64,000 nucleotides of DNA, taken from Clostridiales bacterium 1_7_47FAA. GTDB taxonomy: Bacteria > Bacillota > Clostridia > Lachnospirales > Lachnospiraceae. Shown here piece after piece: positions 35,794 to 45,786 of this stretch; position 1 is the first letter of the stretch, and each line of letters opens with the position of its first letter. The DNA is taken from assembly GCA_000155435.1 (NCBI GenBank), contig DS990260.1, forward strand, positions 2,620,060 to 2,684,059. The letters run 5' to 3'. The notes under the pieces are model-generated. The model saw only the letters and a program-made list of their open reading frames with translations. It ran no database searches and had not been told where the DNA came from. The position numbers and the translations under genes are program-made.

Positions 35794-38325
35794 ATGAATC
35801 AGAAAGCATTAAAAACGTTAGAATACGATAAGATAATCAACCAGTTAACTGAATATGCGGCGTCCCCGCTGGGCAAGGAGCTGTGCCGCAGCCTTACCCC
35901 TTCCTCTGACCTTGAGGAAATCCGCACATGGCAGGCCCAGACCACGGATGCGGTGACAAGAATCCGTTTCAAGGGTTCCACGTCATTTTCCGGCGTAAGG
36001 GATATCGGGGATTCTTTAAAACGTCTGGAGATTGGAAGCTCCCTTGGCATCCATGAACTGCTTGCCATCAGTTCCAACCTTACAGCCGCTGCCAAGGCTA
36101 AGGCATATGGCAGACATGAAGCCGAACAGGATACAAGGAGTGGTGCCGCCAACAGGAACACAACAGGCGGCAGGGATGGCGCCGGCAGCAGGAACACAGC
36201 CGGCCAGAACACCGGCGCCGGCACCCCGGACAGCAATGCCCCGGAGGATGACTACGACTCCCTGGAGCCACTATTTGCCGGCCTAGAGCCTTTAACCCCG
36301 TTAAACAATGAGATCAAGCGCTGTATCCTCTCCGAAGATGAGATTGCCGATGACGCCAGCCCGGGATTATCCCATGTGCGGCGTTCCATGAAGGTGGCTG
36401 CGGACCGTATCCATACGCAGCTGAATTCCATTCTCAATTCTAACCGTTCCTATCTCCAGGACGCGGTCATCACCATGAGGGACGGGCGTTACTGCCTTCC
36501 TGTCAAGTCAGAATACAAAAACCAGGTGTCCGGCATGGTCCATGACCAGTCCTCTACCGGCTCCACCCTGTTCATAGAACCCATGGCTATTGTAAAGCTG
36601 AACAATGAGATACGCGAACTGGAAATCCAGGAGCAAAAGGAAATCGAGGCTGTCCTTGCGTCCCTGAGCAACCAGGCGGCCCCTTACTGCGGGGAACTCC
36701 GGATGAACCAGGAACTGCTGGCGCAGCTGGATTTTATCTTTGCAAAAGCCGGGCTGGCACGCCATTACAAGTGCAGCGCGCCTGTGTTCAATGACAGGGG
36801 ATATATCCACATCAAGGACGGACGCCATCCCCTCCTGAACCCGCAGACAGCGGTGCCCATCAACATATGGCTGGGCAGGGACTTCGACCTGCTGATCGTG
36901 ACAGGACCCAATACGGGCGGCAAGACCGTATCCCTCAAAACAGTGGGACTCTTCACCCTCATGGGCCAGGCAGGTCTTCATATCCCGGCCTGGGAAGGCT
37001 CGGAGCTGGCGGTATTTGACGAGGTATTTGCAGATATCGGCGATGAGCAGAGCATTGAGCAGAGCCTCAGCACCTTCTCCGCCCATATGACCAACACGGT
37101 CCGTATTTTAAATGAAGCGAATCCCCGCTCCCTCTGTCTGTTTGATGAGCTGGGAGCCGGGACAGACCCCACGGAAGGCGCGGCCCTGGCCATCGCCATC
37201 CTTACCTTCCTGCACAACATGAAGTGCCGCACCATGGCCACCACCCACTACAGCGAGCTGAAGGTATTTGCACTGACCACGCCCGGTGTGGAGAATGCAT
37301 GCTGTGAATTCAGCGTGGAGACGCTGCAGCCCACCTACCGGCTGTTAATCGGCGTTCCCGGCAAGAGCAATGCCTTTGCCATTTCCAGCAAGCTGGGGCT
37401 TCCCGACTATATCATCGATGAAGCCAGGAACCATCTGGAAGCCAAGGACGTGTCCTTTGAGGACCTGCTGACCAGCCTGGAATCAAGCCGCCTTACCATT
37501 GAAAAGGAACAGGCTGAAATCAATGCCTATAAAGACGAGATTGCCAAGCTTAAATCCAGGCTTACCCAGAAGGAAGAACGGCTGGATGAGCGCAAGGACA
37601 AGGTCATCCGCAGTGCCACCGAGGAAGCCCAGAGGATTCTCAGGGAAGCCAAGGAGACAGCGGACCAGACCATCAAGCAGATTAATAAACTGACGGCAGG
37701 CGCAGGCATCAACAAGGAACTGGAAGAACAGCGCTCCAGGCTGCGGGACCAGCTCAAGAAGACGGACGATAAACTGGCGGTAAAGGCCAAGGGGCCAAGC
37801 CAGCCCATCTCCCCGAAGAAGTTAAAGATCGGCGACGGCGTGAAGGTATTGTCCATGAACTTAAAGGGCACGGTCAGCACCCTGCCCAATTCAAAAGGCG
37901 ACCTCTACGTCCAGATGGGTATCCTCCGCTCCCTGGTAAACATACGGGACCTGGAACTTCTGAATGAGAAAGACATAAACGCCACCTTAGGCGACGGCTC
38001 CTCCATCAGCTACGGAGGCAAGTCCCCTGCCAAAGGCAAGGGCAGCGGCAGCAGCCAGATAAAGGTCTCCAAATCCGCCACCATCTCAACCGAGGTGAAC
38101 CTGATTGGGATGACCGTGGACGAGGCCCTTCCCGTGATGGAAAAGTACCTGGATGACGCCTATCTGGCCCATCTGCCAAGTGTGCGGGTGGTTCACGGAC
38201 GGGGTACCGGCGCCCTTAAGAACGCGGTTCACAAACGTCTGCGCCAGTTAAAATACGTAAAGGAATTCCGCCTTGGCCAGTTTGGCGAAGGCGATTCAGG
38301 TGTGACCGTTGTCACGTTCAAATAA
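35794..38325 (+). CDS. mutS2: Endonuclease MutS2
   Basis: About 843 residues. The N-terminal MutS-like helical core is followed by the ATPase domain with Walker A TGPNTGGKTVSLKTVG, Walker B LFDELGAGTDPTEGAAL and TTHYSELK. A coiled coil follows (KSRLTQKEERLDERKDKVIR). The C-terminal Smr nuclease domain has LIGMTVDEALPVMEKYLDDA and VVHGRGTGALKNAVH. MutS2 proteins act on recombination intermediates or collided ribosomes rather than in mismatch repair. A ~40-residue Gly/Thr/Asn/Arg-rich insert (about 110-150) interrupts the N-terminal domain. Start at the ATG at 35794, preceded by AGGTG; a GTG three codons earlier is possible. Confidence 0.95.
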   Translation: MNQKALKTLEYDKIINQLTEYAASPLGKELCRSLTPSSDLEEIRTWQAQTTDAVTRIRFKGSTSFSGVRDIGDSLKRLEIGSSLGIHELLAISSNLTAAAKAKAYGRHEAEQDTRSGAANRNTTGGRDGAGSRNTAGQNTGAGTPDSNAPEDDYDSLEPLFAGLEPLTPLNNEIKRCILSEDEIADDASPGLSHVRRSMKVAADRIHTQLNSILNSNRSYLQDAVITMRDGRYCLPVKSEYKNQVSGMVHDQSSTGSTLFIEPMAIVKLNNEIRELEIQEQKEIEAVLASLSNQAAPYCGELRMNQELLAQLDFIFAKAGLARHYKCSAPVFNDRGYIHIKDGRHPLLNPQTAVPINIWLGRDFDLLIVTGPNTGGKTVSLKTVGLFTLMGQAGLHIPAWEGSELAVFDEVFADIGDEQSIEQSLSTFSAHMTNTVRILNEANPRSLCLFDELGAGTDPTEGAALAIAILTFLHNMKCRTMATTHYSELKVFALTTPGVENACCEFSVETLQPTYRLLIGVPGKSNAFAISSKLGLPDYIIDEARNHLEAKDVSFEDLLTSLESSRLTIEKEQAEINAYKDEIAKLKSRLTQKEERLDERKDKVIRSATEEAQRILREAKETADQTIKQINKLTAGAGINKELEEQRSRLRDQLKKTDDKLAVKAKGPSQPISPKKLKIGDGVKVLSMNLKGTVSTLPNSKGDLYVQMGILRSLVNIRDLELLNEKDINATLGDGSSISYGGKSPAKGKGSGSSQIKVSKSATISTEVNLIGMTVDEALPVMEKYLDDAYLAHLPSVRVVHGRGTGALKNAVHKRLRQLKYVKEFRLGQFGEGDSGVTVVTFK

Positions 38326-38370
38326 TTACCGGCCCACACAGACTAACAACAGCTATAGGAGGAATGGAAC

Positions 38371-39078
38371 ATGGCAGAGAAGCAGAGAATCCTGATAGTG
38401 GATGATGATGCAAATATTGCAGAATTAATCTCCCTCTACCTGATGAAAGAGTGTTATGAAACAATGATTGTAGGCGACGGCGAGGAAGCGCTCAGGGTAT
38501 TCCCTGAGTTCAAGCCCAACCTGGTACTCTTAGACCTGATGCTGCCCGGCATGGATGGATATCAGGTCTGCCGGGAACTGCGCTCCGGCTCCCAGGTACC
38601 CGTCATCATGCTTTCAGCCAAGGGCGAGATATTCGATAAGGTCCTTGGCCTGGAACTGGGCGCTGACGACTATATGATCAAGCCCTTTGACTCCAAGGAG
38701 CTGGTTGCCCGCGTAAAGGCAGTGCTGCGCCGCTACCAGGCAGCGCCCGCACCCGCGCCATCCAGCACACAGCAGGGTGAGTACGTGGAATATCCTGATT
38801 TAATCGTAAACCTGACCAATTATTCGGTCATCTACAACGGACACTCCGTGGAAATGCCGCCAAAGGAACTGGAACTCCTTTATTTCCTGGCATCTTCCCC
38901 CAACCAGGTATTCACCAGGGAACAGCTTTTAGACCATATCTGGGGCTATGAGTACATCGGCGATACCCGCACCGTGGACGTACATATCAAACGTCTCCGT
39001 GAAAAGATTAAAGACCACACCAACTGGGCCATCACCACAGTATGGGGGATTGGCTACAAATTCGAAGTAAAGAGGTAA
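38371..39078 (+). CDS. OmpR-family response regulator
   Basis: 235 residues: a receiver domain (LIVDDDAN, acceptor Asp in LLDLMLPGMDG, Lys in YMIKPFD), an Ala/Pro-rich linker, then an OmpR-type winged helix (PPKELELLYFLASSPNQVFT, TVDVHIKRLREKI, IWGIGYKFE-like end). GGAGG precedes the ATG. The histidine kinase gene starts two bases after its stop, so the two form a two-component pair. The secreted cell-wall-binding protein gene just downstream is a possible target. Confidence 0.95.
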   Translation: MAEKQRILIVDDDANIAELISLYLMKECYETMIVGDGEEALRVFPEFKPNLVLLDLMLPGMDGYQVCRELRSGSQVPVIMLSAKGEIFDKVLGLELGADDYMIKPFDSKELVARVKAVLRRYQAAPAPAPSSTQQGEYVEYPDLIVNLTNYSVIYNGHSVEMPPKELELLYFLASSPNQVFTREQLLDHIWGYEYIGDTRTVDVHIKRLREKIKDHTNWAITTVWGIGYKFEVKR

Positions 39079-39079
39079 G

Positions 39080-40489
39080 ATGATGACCCGTTCCTTATAT
39101 TCCAAATTCATACTGGGATACCTGATATTTGGACTTCTGGGTTTCATCACCATTGCCACATTTTCCTCGAAAATGACCCGTGACTATCTGGTCAGATACC
39201 AGGCGGATGCCATGTACGATGAAGCCAATATCATAGCATCCTCCTGCAGCACCATGTACCAGGGCAAACGCATGGATTCCGAGGAGGTCACCTCCCAGAT
39301 ACGCGCCCTTTCCAAGTACCTGAGGGCTGAGATATGGGTGGTCAACCGCCAGGGCACCATTGTCATGGACAGCCAGGGCGGATCAAGGGTCCAGACAGAC
39401 ATCAGCAATTTCGATCCTGCGGCCATGGGGAACCGTTCCTATACCACAGGCAGGTTTTACGGGATGTTTAATGAAAATGTCCTCAGCGTTTCCGCACCCA
39501 TTACCGGGAATTACAATACCTACGGTTATGTTCTGATCCATCTTCCATTAAGCCAGATCACCCAGTCCCAGAATGATATCCTGAACATACTTTATATCAC
39601 GTCCGCCATTGTATTTGCCCTCTCGTTAATCATCCTCCTGGTATTTACCCAGACCGTTTACCTGCCCCTGCGCAAGATTACCGTTGGAGCCAACGAATAC
39701 GCGGCCGGCAACCTGGAGTACAGGATTAATGTTAAAACCCACGACGAGGTGGGTTACCTGGCCGATACGCTGAACTATATGTCGGACGAGCTGAACAAGA
39801 TGGAGGAGTATCAGAAAAACTTCATCGCCAATGTATCCCACGATTTCCGGTCGCCCCTGACCTCCATCAAGGGATATCTGGAAGCCATCCTGGACGGCAC
39901 CATACCTGAGGATATGTACGAAAAATACCTGTCCAGGGTCATCTCCGAGACAAAGCGGCTCCACAAACTGACGGAAAGCATGCTCACCCTCAACTCCCTG
40001 GACGCCAAGGGATACCTGTCCAGGACGAATTTTGATATCAACCGGGTCATCAAGGACACGGCTGCTTCCTTTGAAGGCACATGTGATGCCAAGAACATCA
40101 GCTTTGACCTGACATTCTCAGACAGCATCCAGATGGTTTACGCGGACCTTGGCAAAATCCAGCAGGTCCTGTACAACCTGATTGATAATGCCATCAAGTT
40201 CAGCCATCACAACTCCACCATCTACATCCAGGCATCGGGACGGTATGAGAAGATATTTGTCTCAGTCAAGGATACGGGAATCGGAATCCCAAAAGACAGC
40301 CAGAAAAAAATCTGGGAACGTTTTTATAAGACAGACCTTTCCAGGGGCAAGGATAAAAAGGGGACCGGGCTTGGCCTTTCCATTGTAAAGGAAATCGTCC
40401 AGTCCCATGGGGAGAATATCGATGTGGTCAGTACGGAAGGCGTTGGGACGGAATTCATTTTCTCCCTTCCCCGTTCCACAAACCTTTAA
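39080..40489 (+). CDS. Sensor histidine kinase
   Basis: 469 residues. Two membrane segments (FILGYLIFGLLGFITIATF and ITSAIVFALSLIILLVF) flank a ~130-residue extracellular sensor. A HAMP domain follows (LPLRKITVGANEYAAGNLEY), then HisKA with FIANVSHDFRSPLTS. The ATPase domain has NLIDNAIKFS, DTGIGIPKD and GTGLGLSIV. It is the partner of the preceding response regulator. The start is given as the first of two adjacent ATGs; the second is equally possible. Confidence 0.95.
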   Translation: MMTRSLYSKFILGYLIFGLLGFITIATFSSKMTRDYLVRYQADAMYDEANIIASSCSTMYQGKRMDSEEVTSQIRALSKYLRAEIWVVNRQGTIVMDSQGGSRVQTDISNFDPAAMGNRSYTTGRFYGMFNENVLSVSAPITGNYNTYGYVLIHLPLSQITQSQNDILNILYITSAIVFALSLIILLVFTQTVYLPLRKITVGANEYAAGNLEYRINVKTHDEVGYLADTLNYMSDELNKMEEYQKNFIANVSHDFRSPLTSIKGYLEAILDGTIPEDMYEKYLSRVISETKRLHKLTESMLTLNSLDAKGYLSRTNFDINRVIKDTAASFEGTCDAKNISFDLTFSDSIQMVYADLGKIQQVLYNLIDNAIKFSHHNSTIYIQASGRYEKIFVSVKDTGIGIPKDSQKKIWERFYKTDLSRGKDKKGTGLGLSIVKEIVQSHGENIDVVSTEGVGTEFIFSLPRSTNL

Positions 40490-40589
40490 AATATCGTAAG
40501 ACATTTCCTTCCATATTGTGCTATAGTTATAATTAGGAATATGTATTAGGAATAAGAAGTATTTAATAAAAAGAAAGGACAGGAAAGAT

Positions 40590-41630
40590 ATGATTACATG
40601 GAAAAAAGCAGCCAGCGCGCTCCTGATTGCATCCCTGCTTTCCTCATCAATGGCACCAATGGCCATGGCGGCAAGCAAAACAAAGGTCGGCAAGATCAGC
40701 CTTACCATTGACTCCGATATACGGACCGGACGGGAAGGAGGGGACGTTGAGGTAACCCCCACCGGAGATAATACGGACCGCTACTATGTAGACTCCTGGG
40801 AAGTGACCAATGATGACGGGGATTCCTGGTCCAGGTCCAATCCGCCTGAGGTTGATATCATCCTTGGTGTGGAGGATGAAGAGGAATATTATTTTGCAAG
40901 CACTTCGTCCAGCAGCTTCAAGCTGACCCTTGGTTCCTCCAGCAAATACCGTTTTGACAAGATTAAGTTCGTGGACGCAAAGCGCAAGGACAGCAATTCA
41001 ACCCTTATCCTGACCATCCAGCTTGTATTTGACAAGGATGCGGACACCAGTTCGGCAACAGCGCCGTCCGGTCTTAACTGGGATGACGCCCGAAACGGCA
41101 TGGGATCCTGGAATCCGGTCTCATCTTCCAAGTACTATCAGGTGCAGCTGATTAAGGATGACTCTGCCACAGGAGACATTAAAGATATATATGATACTTC
41201 CTATAACTTTGCAGAGCAGATTACAACTCCCGGAACTTACCGCTTCAAGGTGCGCTCGGTCAAATCCAGCAACAGCGCCAAGAGCAGTTGGACCACATCC
41301 GGTTCCTGGGCGGTCAATGAAGCTGACATCATCGCCATGGGCAATACCCCTCAGGCTTCGGTTCCTGACGGCGGCAGCTGGCAGCTGGCGGCTGACGGCA
41401 TCAGATGGTGGTGGCGCAATGCCGACGGCTCCTGCCCCACCTCAGCCTGGAAGGATATCAACGGCCAGTGGTACTACTTTGACGCCGAGGGATATATGGC
41501 AACCGGATGGATTGAGCTTGACGGCAAGTCCTATTATCTTGATCCTGCCACCGGCGCCATGTACGCCAATACGCGGACACCTGATAACTGCTGGGTGGAT
41601 GCATCCGGAGCATGGGTGCCCGGAGCATAA
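40590..41630 (+). CDS. Secreted protein with C-terminal cell-wall-binding repeats
   Basis: 346 residues. A signal peptide (KKAASALLIASLLSSSMAPM, AMA cleavage site) is followed by a ~220-residue beta-rich region of unknown function with many Ser/Thr/Asp. The C-terminus has choline-binding-type repeats (GQWYYFDAEGYMATGWIELD, GKSYYLDPATGAMYANT). It should be exported and held on the wall. AAAGGA precedes the ATG; a TATAAT at 40528-40533 may be its -10. It lies 100 bases after the two-component system and ends before a strong bidirectional terminator. Confidence 0.88.
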   Translation: MITWKKAASALLIASLLSSSMAPMAMAASKTKVGKISLTIDSDIRTGREGGDVEVTPTGDNTDRYYVDSWEVTNDDGDSWSRSNPPEVDIILGVEDEEEYYFASTSSSSFKLTLGSSSKYRFDKIKFVDAKRKDSNSTLILTIQLVFDKDADTSSATAPSGLNWDDARNGMGSWNPVSSSKYYQVQLIKDDSATGDIKDIYDTSYNFAEQITTPGTYRFKVRSVKSSNSAKSSWTTSGSWAVNEADIIAMGNTPQASVPDGGSWQLAADGIRWWWRNADGSCPTSAWKDINGQWYYFDAEGYMATGWIELDGKSYYLDPATGAMYANTRTPDNCWVDASGAWVPGA

Positions 41631-41698
41631 GCACAGGCTGCATAAGTCATCGGGACTGTCTGGCATCAACGTGACATCAACGGTATTTATGTATAATT

Positions 41699-41754
41699 AA
41701 AAAGCTCTGTCATAGCTGGTATTTACTGATTACCAGCCAATGACAGAGCTTTTA
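41699..41754. terminator. Bidirectional terminator
   Basis: A long stem (AAAAGCTCTGTCA paired with TGACAGAGCTTTT, plus AGCTGGTA / TACCAGCC inside) lies between the secreted-protein gene (plus) and the glucokinase gene (minus). It has A-rich DNA on the left and T-rich on the right, so it can terminate both transcripts. Confidence 0.88.
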
Positions 41755-41783
41755 TGATTATCCTTTAACAGCGGCAGCCTTCC

Positions 41784-42728
41784 CTACAGCAACAGCCTGG
41801 CCGCCCCATAGATTCCGGCATCATTGCCCAGTGTCGCCAGGCCCAGCTTGGCTTTATATTTGGAAATGGGGGTAAAATGGTCATAGTGCTTCTGTACAAC
41901 ATCAATCAGGAACTGTCCTGCCTTGGAAACTCCGCCGCCAATCACAAATATCTCCGGATCCACGGTCATGACCACCATGGACAGGGCCAGACCCAGGTAG
42001 CGTCCCACCACGTCCATTACCTCCAGGGCCAGTTCATCCCCGTCCTTGGCAGCGTCCAGCACGTTCTTCGCTGTCACCGACTCACCGTATTGCCTCAGGG
42101 CAGACGGCTTATCACTGGCAGCCATCTTCCTCCTTGCCTCCCTGGCAATACCGGTAGCGGAACAGATCTGCTCCACACATCCCACTCCGCCGCAGTTGCA
42201 GTGCTCCCACTCCTCGTCGCGCACGTGGATATGGCCAATCTCCCCGCCCAGTCCGTGTCTTCCTGCAACGATTTTCTCATCCATGATCACACCGCCGCCA
42301 ACGCCGGTTCCCAGGGTCACCATTACCAGGTCCTTATAGCCCTTGCCTCCGCCCTGCCACATCTCTCCAAGGGCAGCCACATTGGCGTCATTGCCGCTCT
42401 TCACAGGAATCCCGTCCAGCAGACGGCTAAGTTCCACCTGGGGATTCAGGCCATGCCATCCCAGGTTGACACATACCTCCACGTATCCGTCGGGAAGCAC
42501 CGGTCCCGGCACACCTAAACCGACACCTGCCAGGTCCTTTTTAAGGTCAAGGCCCTTTGCCGCCATCTTCTCCCTGATGGAGTCCGCCACATCCGGCAGG
42601 ATATGGCTGCCGCCTTCTTCCTTACGGGTTTTTACTTCCCACTTGTCAAGCAGTTCTCCGGTCACTTCAAACAGCCCAATCTTTACAGATGTGCCTCCAA
42701 CGTCAACTCCGATACATTTCATCCCCAT
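41784..42728 (-). CDS. glcK: ROK-family glucokinase
   Basis: About 314 residues. Two ROK landmarks are clear: the N-terminal phosphate-binding segment IGVDVGGTSVKIGLFE and the zinc-binding EHCNCGGVGCVEQICS region. The catalytic stretch NDANVAALGEMW and GGGVIMDEKIVAGRHGLGGE IGH follow in order. It should phosphorylate glucose with ATP. Start at 42728, preceded by AAAGGAAG; an in-frame ATG eight codons earlier lacks a site. It follows the DUF5711 gene on the same strand by about 35 bases. Confidence 0.9.
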   Translation of the reverse strand: MGMKCIGVDVGGTSVKIGLFEVTGELLDKWEVKTRKEEGGSHILPDVADSIREKMAAKGLDLKKDLAGVGLGVPGPVLPDGYVEVCVNLGWHGLNPQVELSRLLDGIPVKSGNDANVAALGEMWQGGGKGYKDLVMVTLGTGVGGGVIMDEKIVAGRHGLGGEIGHIHVRDEEWEHCNCGGVGCVEQICSATGIAREARRKMAASDKPSALRQYGESVTAKNVLDAAKDGDELALEVMDVVGRYLGLALSMVVMTVDPEIFVIGGGVSKAGQFLIDVVQKHYDHFTPISKYKAKLGLATLGNDAGIYGAARLLL

Positions 42729-42762
42729 GGTATATACTTCCTTTCCATTCATATTTATACTG

Positions 42763-44052
42763 CTATTGCAGCTTGATTTCCATCATCATCTGCGGTCCCA
42801 TCACAAGAAGTGTTCCAGGGAACCTGCCTGCCGAAACCTTATTGACCGTGAAATCGAATGTCCCGTTATATTTCTCCGTCCCTGTCATATTAAATACCTT
42901 ACAGGAACTATCATTATACAATAACACCAGGCCTCCGTCTATATCAAATCCAGTGTACTGGTAATTAAACGTCCTCTCAAACACAAGGGCGCCTTCTTTG
43001 TCATATATCTTCAGGCTGTATGGGTCCTGCCCTTCCACATTATCCGTCACAAGACCTATATGGTCTTCTGTATACGCAATGCTGCGGATTTCCTCGGTTA
43101 TGGGAATCTGGTTCACGGACTCCGGCGAAGTTTCCACCCTGGTGGAGAAAAGCTGGATGCCCTTATCCGTAAATATAGCGGCATGGCTTTCATCCAGGAA
43201 CCTGACCCTTCCCGCCATGGCATCATTCAGGTCCTGGGGGAAGAAAATCCCCACCACCCTCCTGGGGTCATTTTTACCCAGTCCGAAGTTGTAGAAAACG
43301 ATCTTGCACTTGATGATTCCCTGGTCCAGATACATGTAGGAGGTAATTAACTGGGTACCATTGGGGGACAGGCTTAAGTCCACCGGATACCCGTCCCCGG
43401 AAAGCAGGGACTTTACATTGATATCAAGGGCGCTTCCATCCTTTTTATAGAAGTAAATGTAACTGGCCTTGGAGTCTTCCTGCAGGGCAGCCACCATACC
43501 CTTGGCCGACACCGTCACACGCAGGATCGGCAGGAGTGTGGTGGCCTTTCCCACGGGTCCGCCCTTATTACATATGTAAATGCTGTTGCCCTGCTGGTCC
43601 CCGATTGCAGCGTACTCGCCGTTAATGGAAACCATAGGCGTCTTCATCTCATAGCTCTGTACCCAGACCACCTTTCCCTGGGCATCCAGATAAGAGGCCC
43701 CGTCCTTGGTGTATTTAAGCACACCGTCGCCGAAATCCCTGTACCCGCAGAAGCTGCCCTCTCCCTGGACAGCTGCCTCCTGGGCTTCACTGATCAGATT
43801 TTTCTCCCATATGACCTGATAATCCGTAAACTGGTGATAGCGGTCATACCTGAGCAGCACTAAGGCCACCACAGCCGCAAGAATAACCAGTACCAGAAAT
43901 ATGGTCAGCCGCTTCCTCACCACCCGCTTATGGGCTTTATGGACAATATCCCGGCTGTCTTCTTCCTCCTGATACTGGTTATTCGAAGGGACAATCTGAC
44001 GCTTCAGCTGCTTCTTTTTATTTTCACGGCTCATTGAATTGGTACTGCCCAT
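42763..44052 (-). CDS. DUF5711 family membrane protein
   Basis: About 429 residues: a charged cytoplasmic N-terminus, one membrane segment (LTIFLVLVILAAVVALVLL), then a long extracellular region of repeated beta strands typical of a beta-propeller (SYLDAQGKVVWVQSYEM, KIYDKEGALVFERTFNYQ). It resembles the DUF5711 family of clostridial proteins; no function is established. Start at 44052 is set by GGGAG eight bases upstream; a longer frame reaching 44160 would overlap the LysM gene. Confidence 0.75.
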   Translation of the reverse strand: MGSTNSMSRENKKKQLKRQIVPSNNQYQEEEDSRDIVHKAHKRVVRKRLTIFLVLVILAAVVALVLLRYDRYHQFTDYQVIWEKNLISEAQEAAVQGEGSFCGYRDFGDGVLKYTKDGASYLDAQGKVVWVQSYEMKTPMVSINGEYAAIGDQQGNSIYICNKGGPVGKATTLLPILRVTVSAKGMVAALQEDSKASYIYFYKKDGSALDINVKSLLSGDGYPVDLSLSPNGTQLITSYMYLDQGIIKCKIVFYNFGLGKNDPRRVVGIFFPQDLNDAMAGRVRFLDESHAAIFTDKGIQLFSTRVETSPESVNQIPITEEIRSIAYTEDHIGLVTDNVEGQDPYSLKIYDKEGALVFERTFNYQYTGFDIDGGLVLLYNDSSCKVFNMTGTEKYNGTFDFTVNKVSAGRFPGTLLVMGPQMMMEIKLQ

Positions 44053-44149
44053 CTTACGTTCTCCCAACAATCCTCTTTTGCATCTATGCAATAGTATACA
44101 ACAATTCTGGGTAAAACGCATTAATTTTTTCCGGAAGCCGGACTTTCTT

Positions 44150-45727
44150 CTACGGTACAAGGAGCTTCTGTCCTGCGAAGATGCTGTTCTCGTCTGTCAG
44201 TGCATTGACCCGGCAGATTTCATCAATATGCTTCAGGTTATGATACAGCTTAAAACAGATGCCATACAATGTCTCGCCGTCTTCCACCGTATAAACGCTG
44301 TAGTTAACCGCCGAAACAGTCTCCGCTGACGCATCTGCGCGGGCGCCGGTGGCTGGGGGCGCTGTCTCTTCCTTGGACGATGAGGCTGTTTCCCTGGATG
44401 CCTTGGCGGTCCCTTCACCAGTGGGTGACGAGGCAGTCTGGGCTCTGGACGGGGCCGTTGTCTGGGCTTCGGATGAGGCCGTTGTCTGGGCTTCGGACGG
44501 GGCGGTTGTCTGGCCCGTGGGCTGGCTGGCCTGTGTTGTGGATTGGCCCGCTGACTGCCCCGCCTGGGCTGCTGACTGCCCTGCCTGGCCCGCTGACTGC
44601 CCTGCCTGGCCTGCTGACTGCCCTGCCTGTCCTGCTGACTGCCCTGCCTGGCCTGCTGACTGCCCTGCCTGGCCCGCTGACTGCCCCGTCTGGCCTGCCG
44701 CAGCTGCCTCCCCTTCGCCCTCATGACGCGCGCTGCTCTCAGCAGGCGGCATGGTTTCCGGCGTTACCGGGGAGGATTGTTCTTTATTATTTTCAGCTGC
44801 CGGTGCCGTAGTAGGATAAACCTTGCCCGCTGCTTCTTCAATCACATAGTCCGGCTCGTCCACGGATGACCAGCCTTTGCCGGAGGAATTTTCCGTTTTA
44901 CCGGAACCTTTTCCGGCGGATGCAAGGAGGCCCTGCTTTACGCTTCCTTCCGGCATCACGGAGGCGATGACGCTTTCCATCTGATGCATTTTCTGATAGT
45001 TGTTGAACATGGCGACCCCGCCGGCCAGGACCGTGACAGCAAGTACGCTGCAAATCCCGGACAGGACGCCCACCGTGCTTCTGTGGCGTCCGGCTTCATT
45101 TTTACGCTCGTCCATGCGCTGCTTAAAATCACGTATGACTTTATCGTCAACCTCCGCCTCTGCCCTGGGCACGTCCTTGCGCAGGATCATATAATCCTGC
45201 ATCATCTGGTTGCGCTCATAGTAGACACTGTATCCCCTCAGCTTATAAAATCCATCTGAGGATGTTATGTAAACTGCCTCTTCCCCTTCCAGGCCGCAGT
45301 TGAGATACATCAGCTGGTTCTTGCCTGTAAAGTACTGGCTATGCTGTTTCCAATATGTCAGCGGGCTTAAGGTACAGCCCGGACCGCCGCACAGGAACCA
45401 TCCCTGCACCGTGCGTTTGGGGAACATCTGCTCCACATCCTGATATGCCTTTTTCCAGGCATCCTCGGAAAATACCACCTTTTCGCCTTCCGCGGTAACA
45501 GAATCCATTTCCAGGGCGCCATCCACGAATACATAGGGCGTGTCCTCATGGGTCTCCCTGCTTCCAAGGAGCAGACCCACACGCAGATCAGCCCCCTTGG
45601 CCGGCTGGAGGCGTCTTAAGTACGTATTTACATAATCTTCTAAATATAATTTTAAAACCTGGTCCCGTTCCCCAATCTGCCGAATATTTTTCGGCAGCTT
45701 TGGAAAGGGTTCATATAATTCTCCCAT
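44150..45727 (-). CDS. Membrane protein with repeat linker and C-terminal LysM domain
   Basis: 525 residues. A ~210-residue cytoplasmic domain (RQIGERDQVLKLYLEDYVNT ... MFPKRTVQGWFLCGGPGCTL) comes first. One membrane segment follows (SGICSVLAVTVLAGGVAMF). An external linker has seven or so AGQSAGQ repeats encoded by 21-bp DNA units, then Thr/Ser/Ala-rich sequence. The LysM domain at the end (YTVEDGETLYGICFKLYHNL) would bind peptidoglycan. The layout links a cytoplasmic module to the wall across the membrane. GGGGTG precedes the ATG. Confidence 0.85.
   Translation of the reverse strand: MGELYEPFPKLPKNIRQIGERDQVLKLYLEDYVNTYLRRLQPAKGADLRVGLLLGSRETHEDTPYVFVDGALEMDSVTAEGEKVVFSEDAWKKAYQDVEQMFPKRTVQGWFLCGGPGCTLSPLTYWKQHSQYFTGKNQLMYLNCGLEGEEAVYITSSDGFYKLRGYSVYYERNQMMQDYMILRKDVPRAEAEVDDKVIRDFKQRMDERKNEAGRHRSTVGVLSGICSVLAVTVLAGGVAMFNNYQKMHQMESVIASVMPEGSVKQGLLASAGKGSGKTENSSGKGWSSVDEPDYVIEEAAGKVYPTTAPAAENNKEQSSPVTPETMPPAESSARHEGEGEAAAAGQTGQSAGQAGQSAGQAGQSAGQAGQSAGQAGQSAGQAGQSAAQAGQSAGQSTTQASQPTGQTTAPSEAQTTASSEAQTTAPSRAQTASSPTGEGTAKASRETASSSKEETAPPATGARADASAETVSAVNYSVYTVEDGETLYGICFKLYHNLKHIDEICRVNALTDENSIFAGQKLLVP
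44550..44690. repeat. 21-bp tandem repeat inside the LysM gene
   Basis: About six to seven units of 21 bases with core CTGACTGCCCTGCCTGGCC (plus-strand sense) encode the AGQSAGQ heptads of the linker. The unit is a multiple of three, so copy-number change would alter linker length without frameshift. Confidence 0.85.
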
Positions 45728-45786
45728 AGAATCACCCCGCTGTCTTTAATCTGTACAAGCATAGCAGATTCCATGTGCAGATTCTG

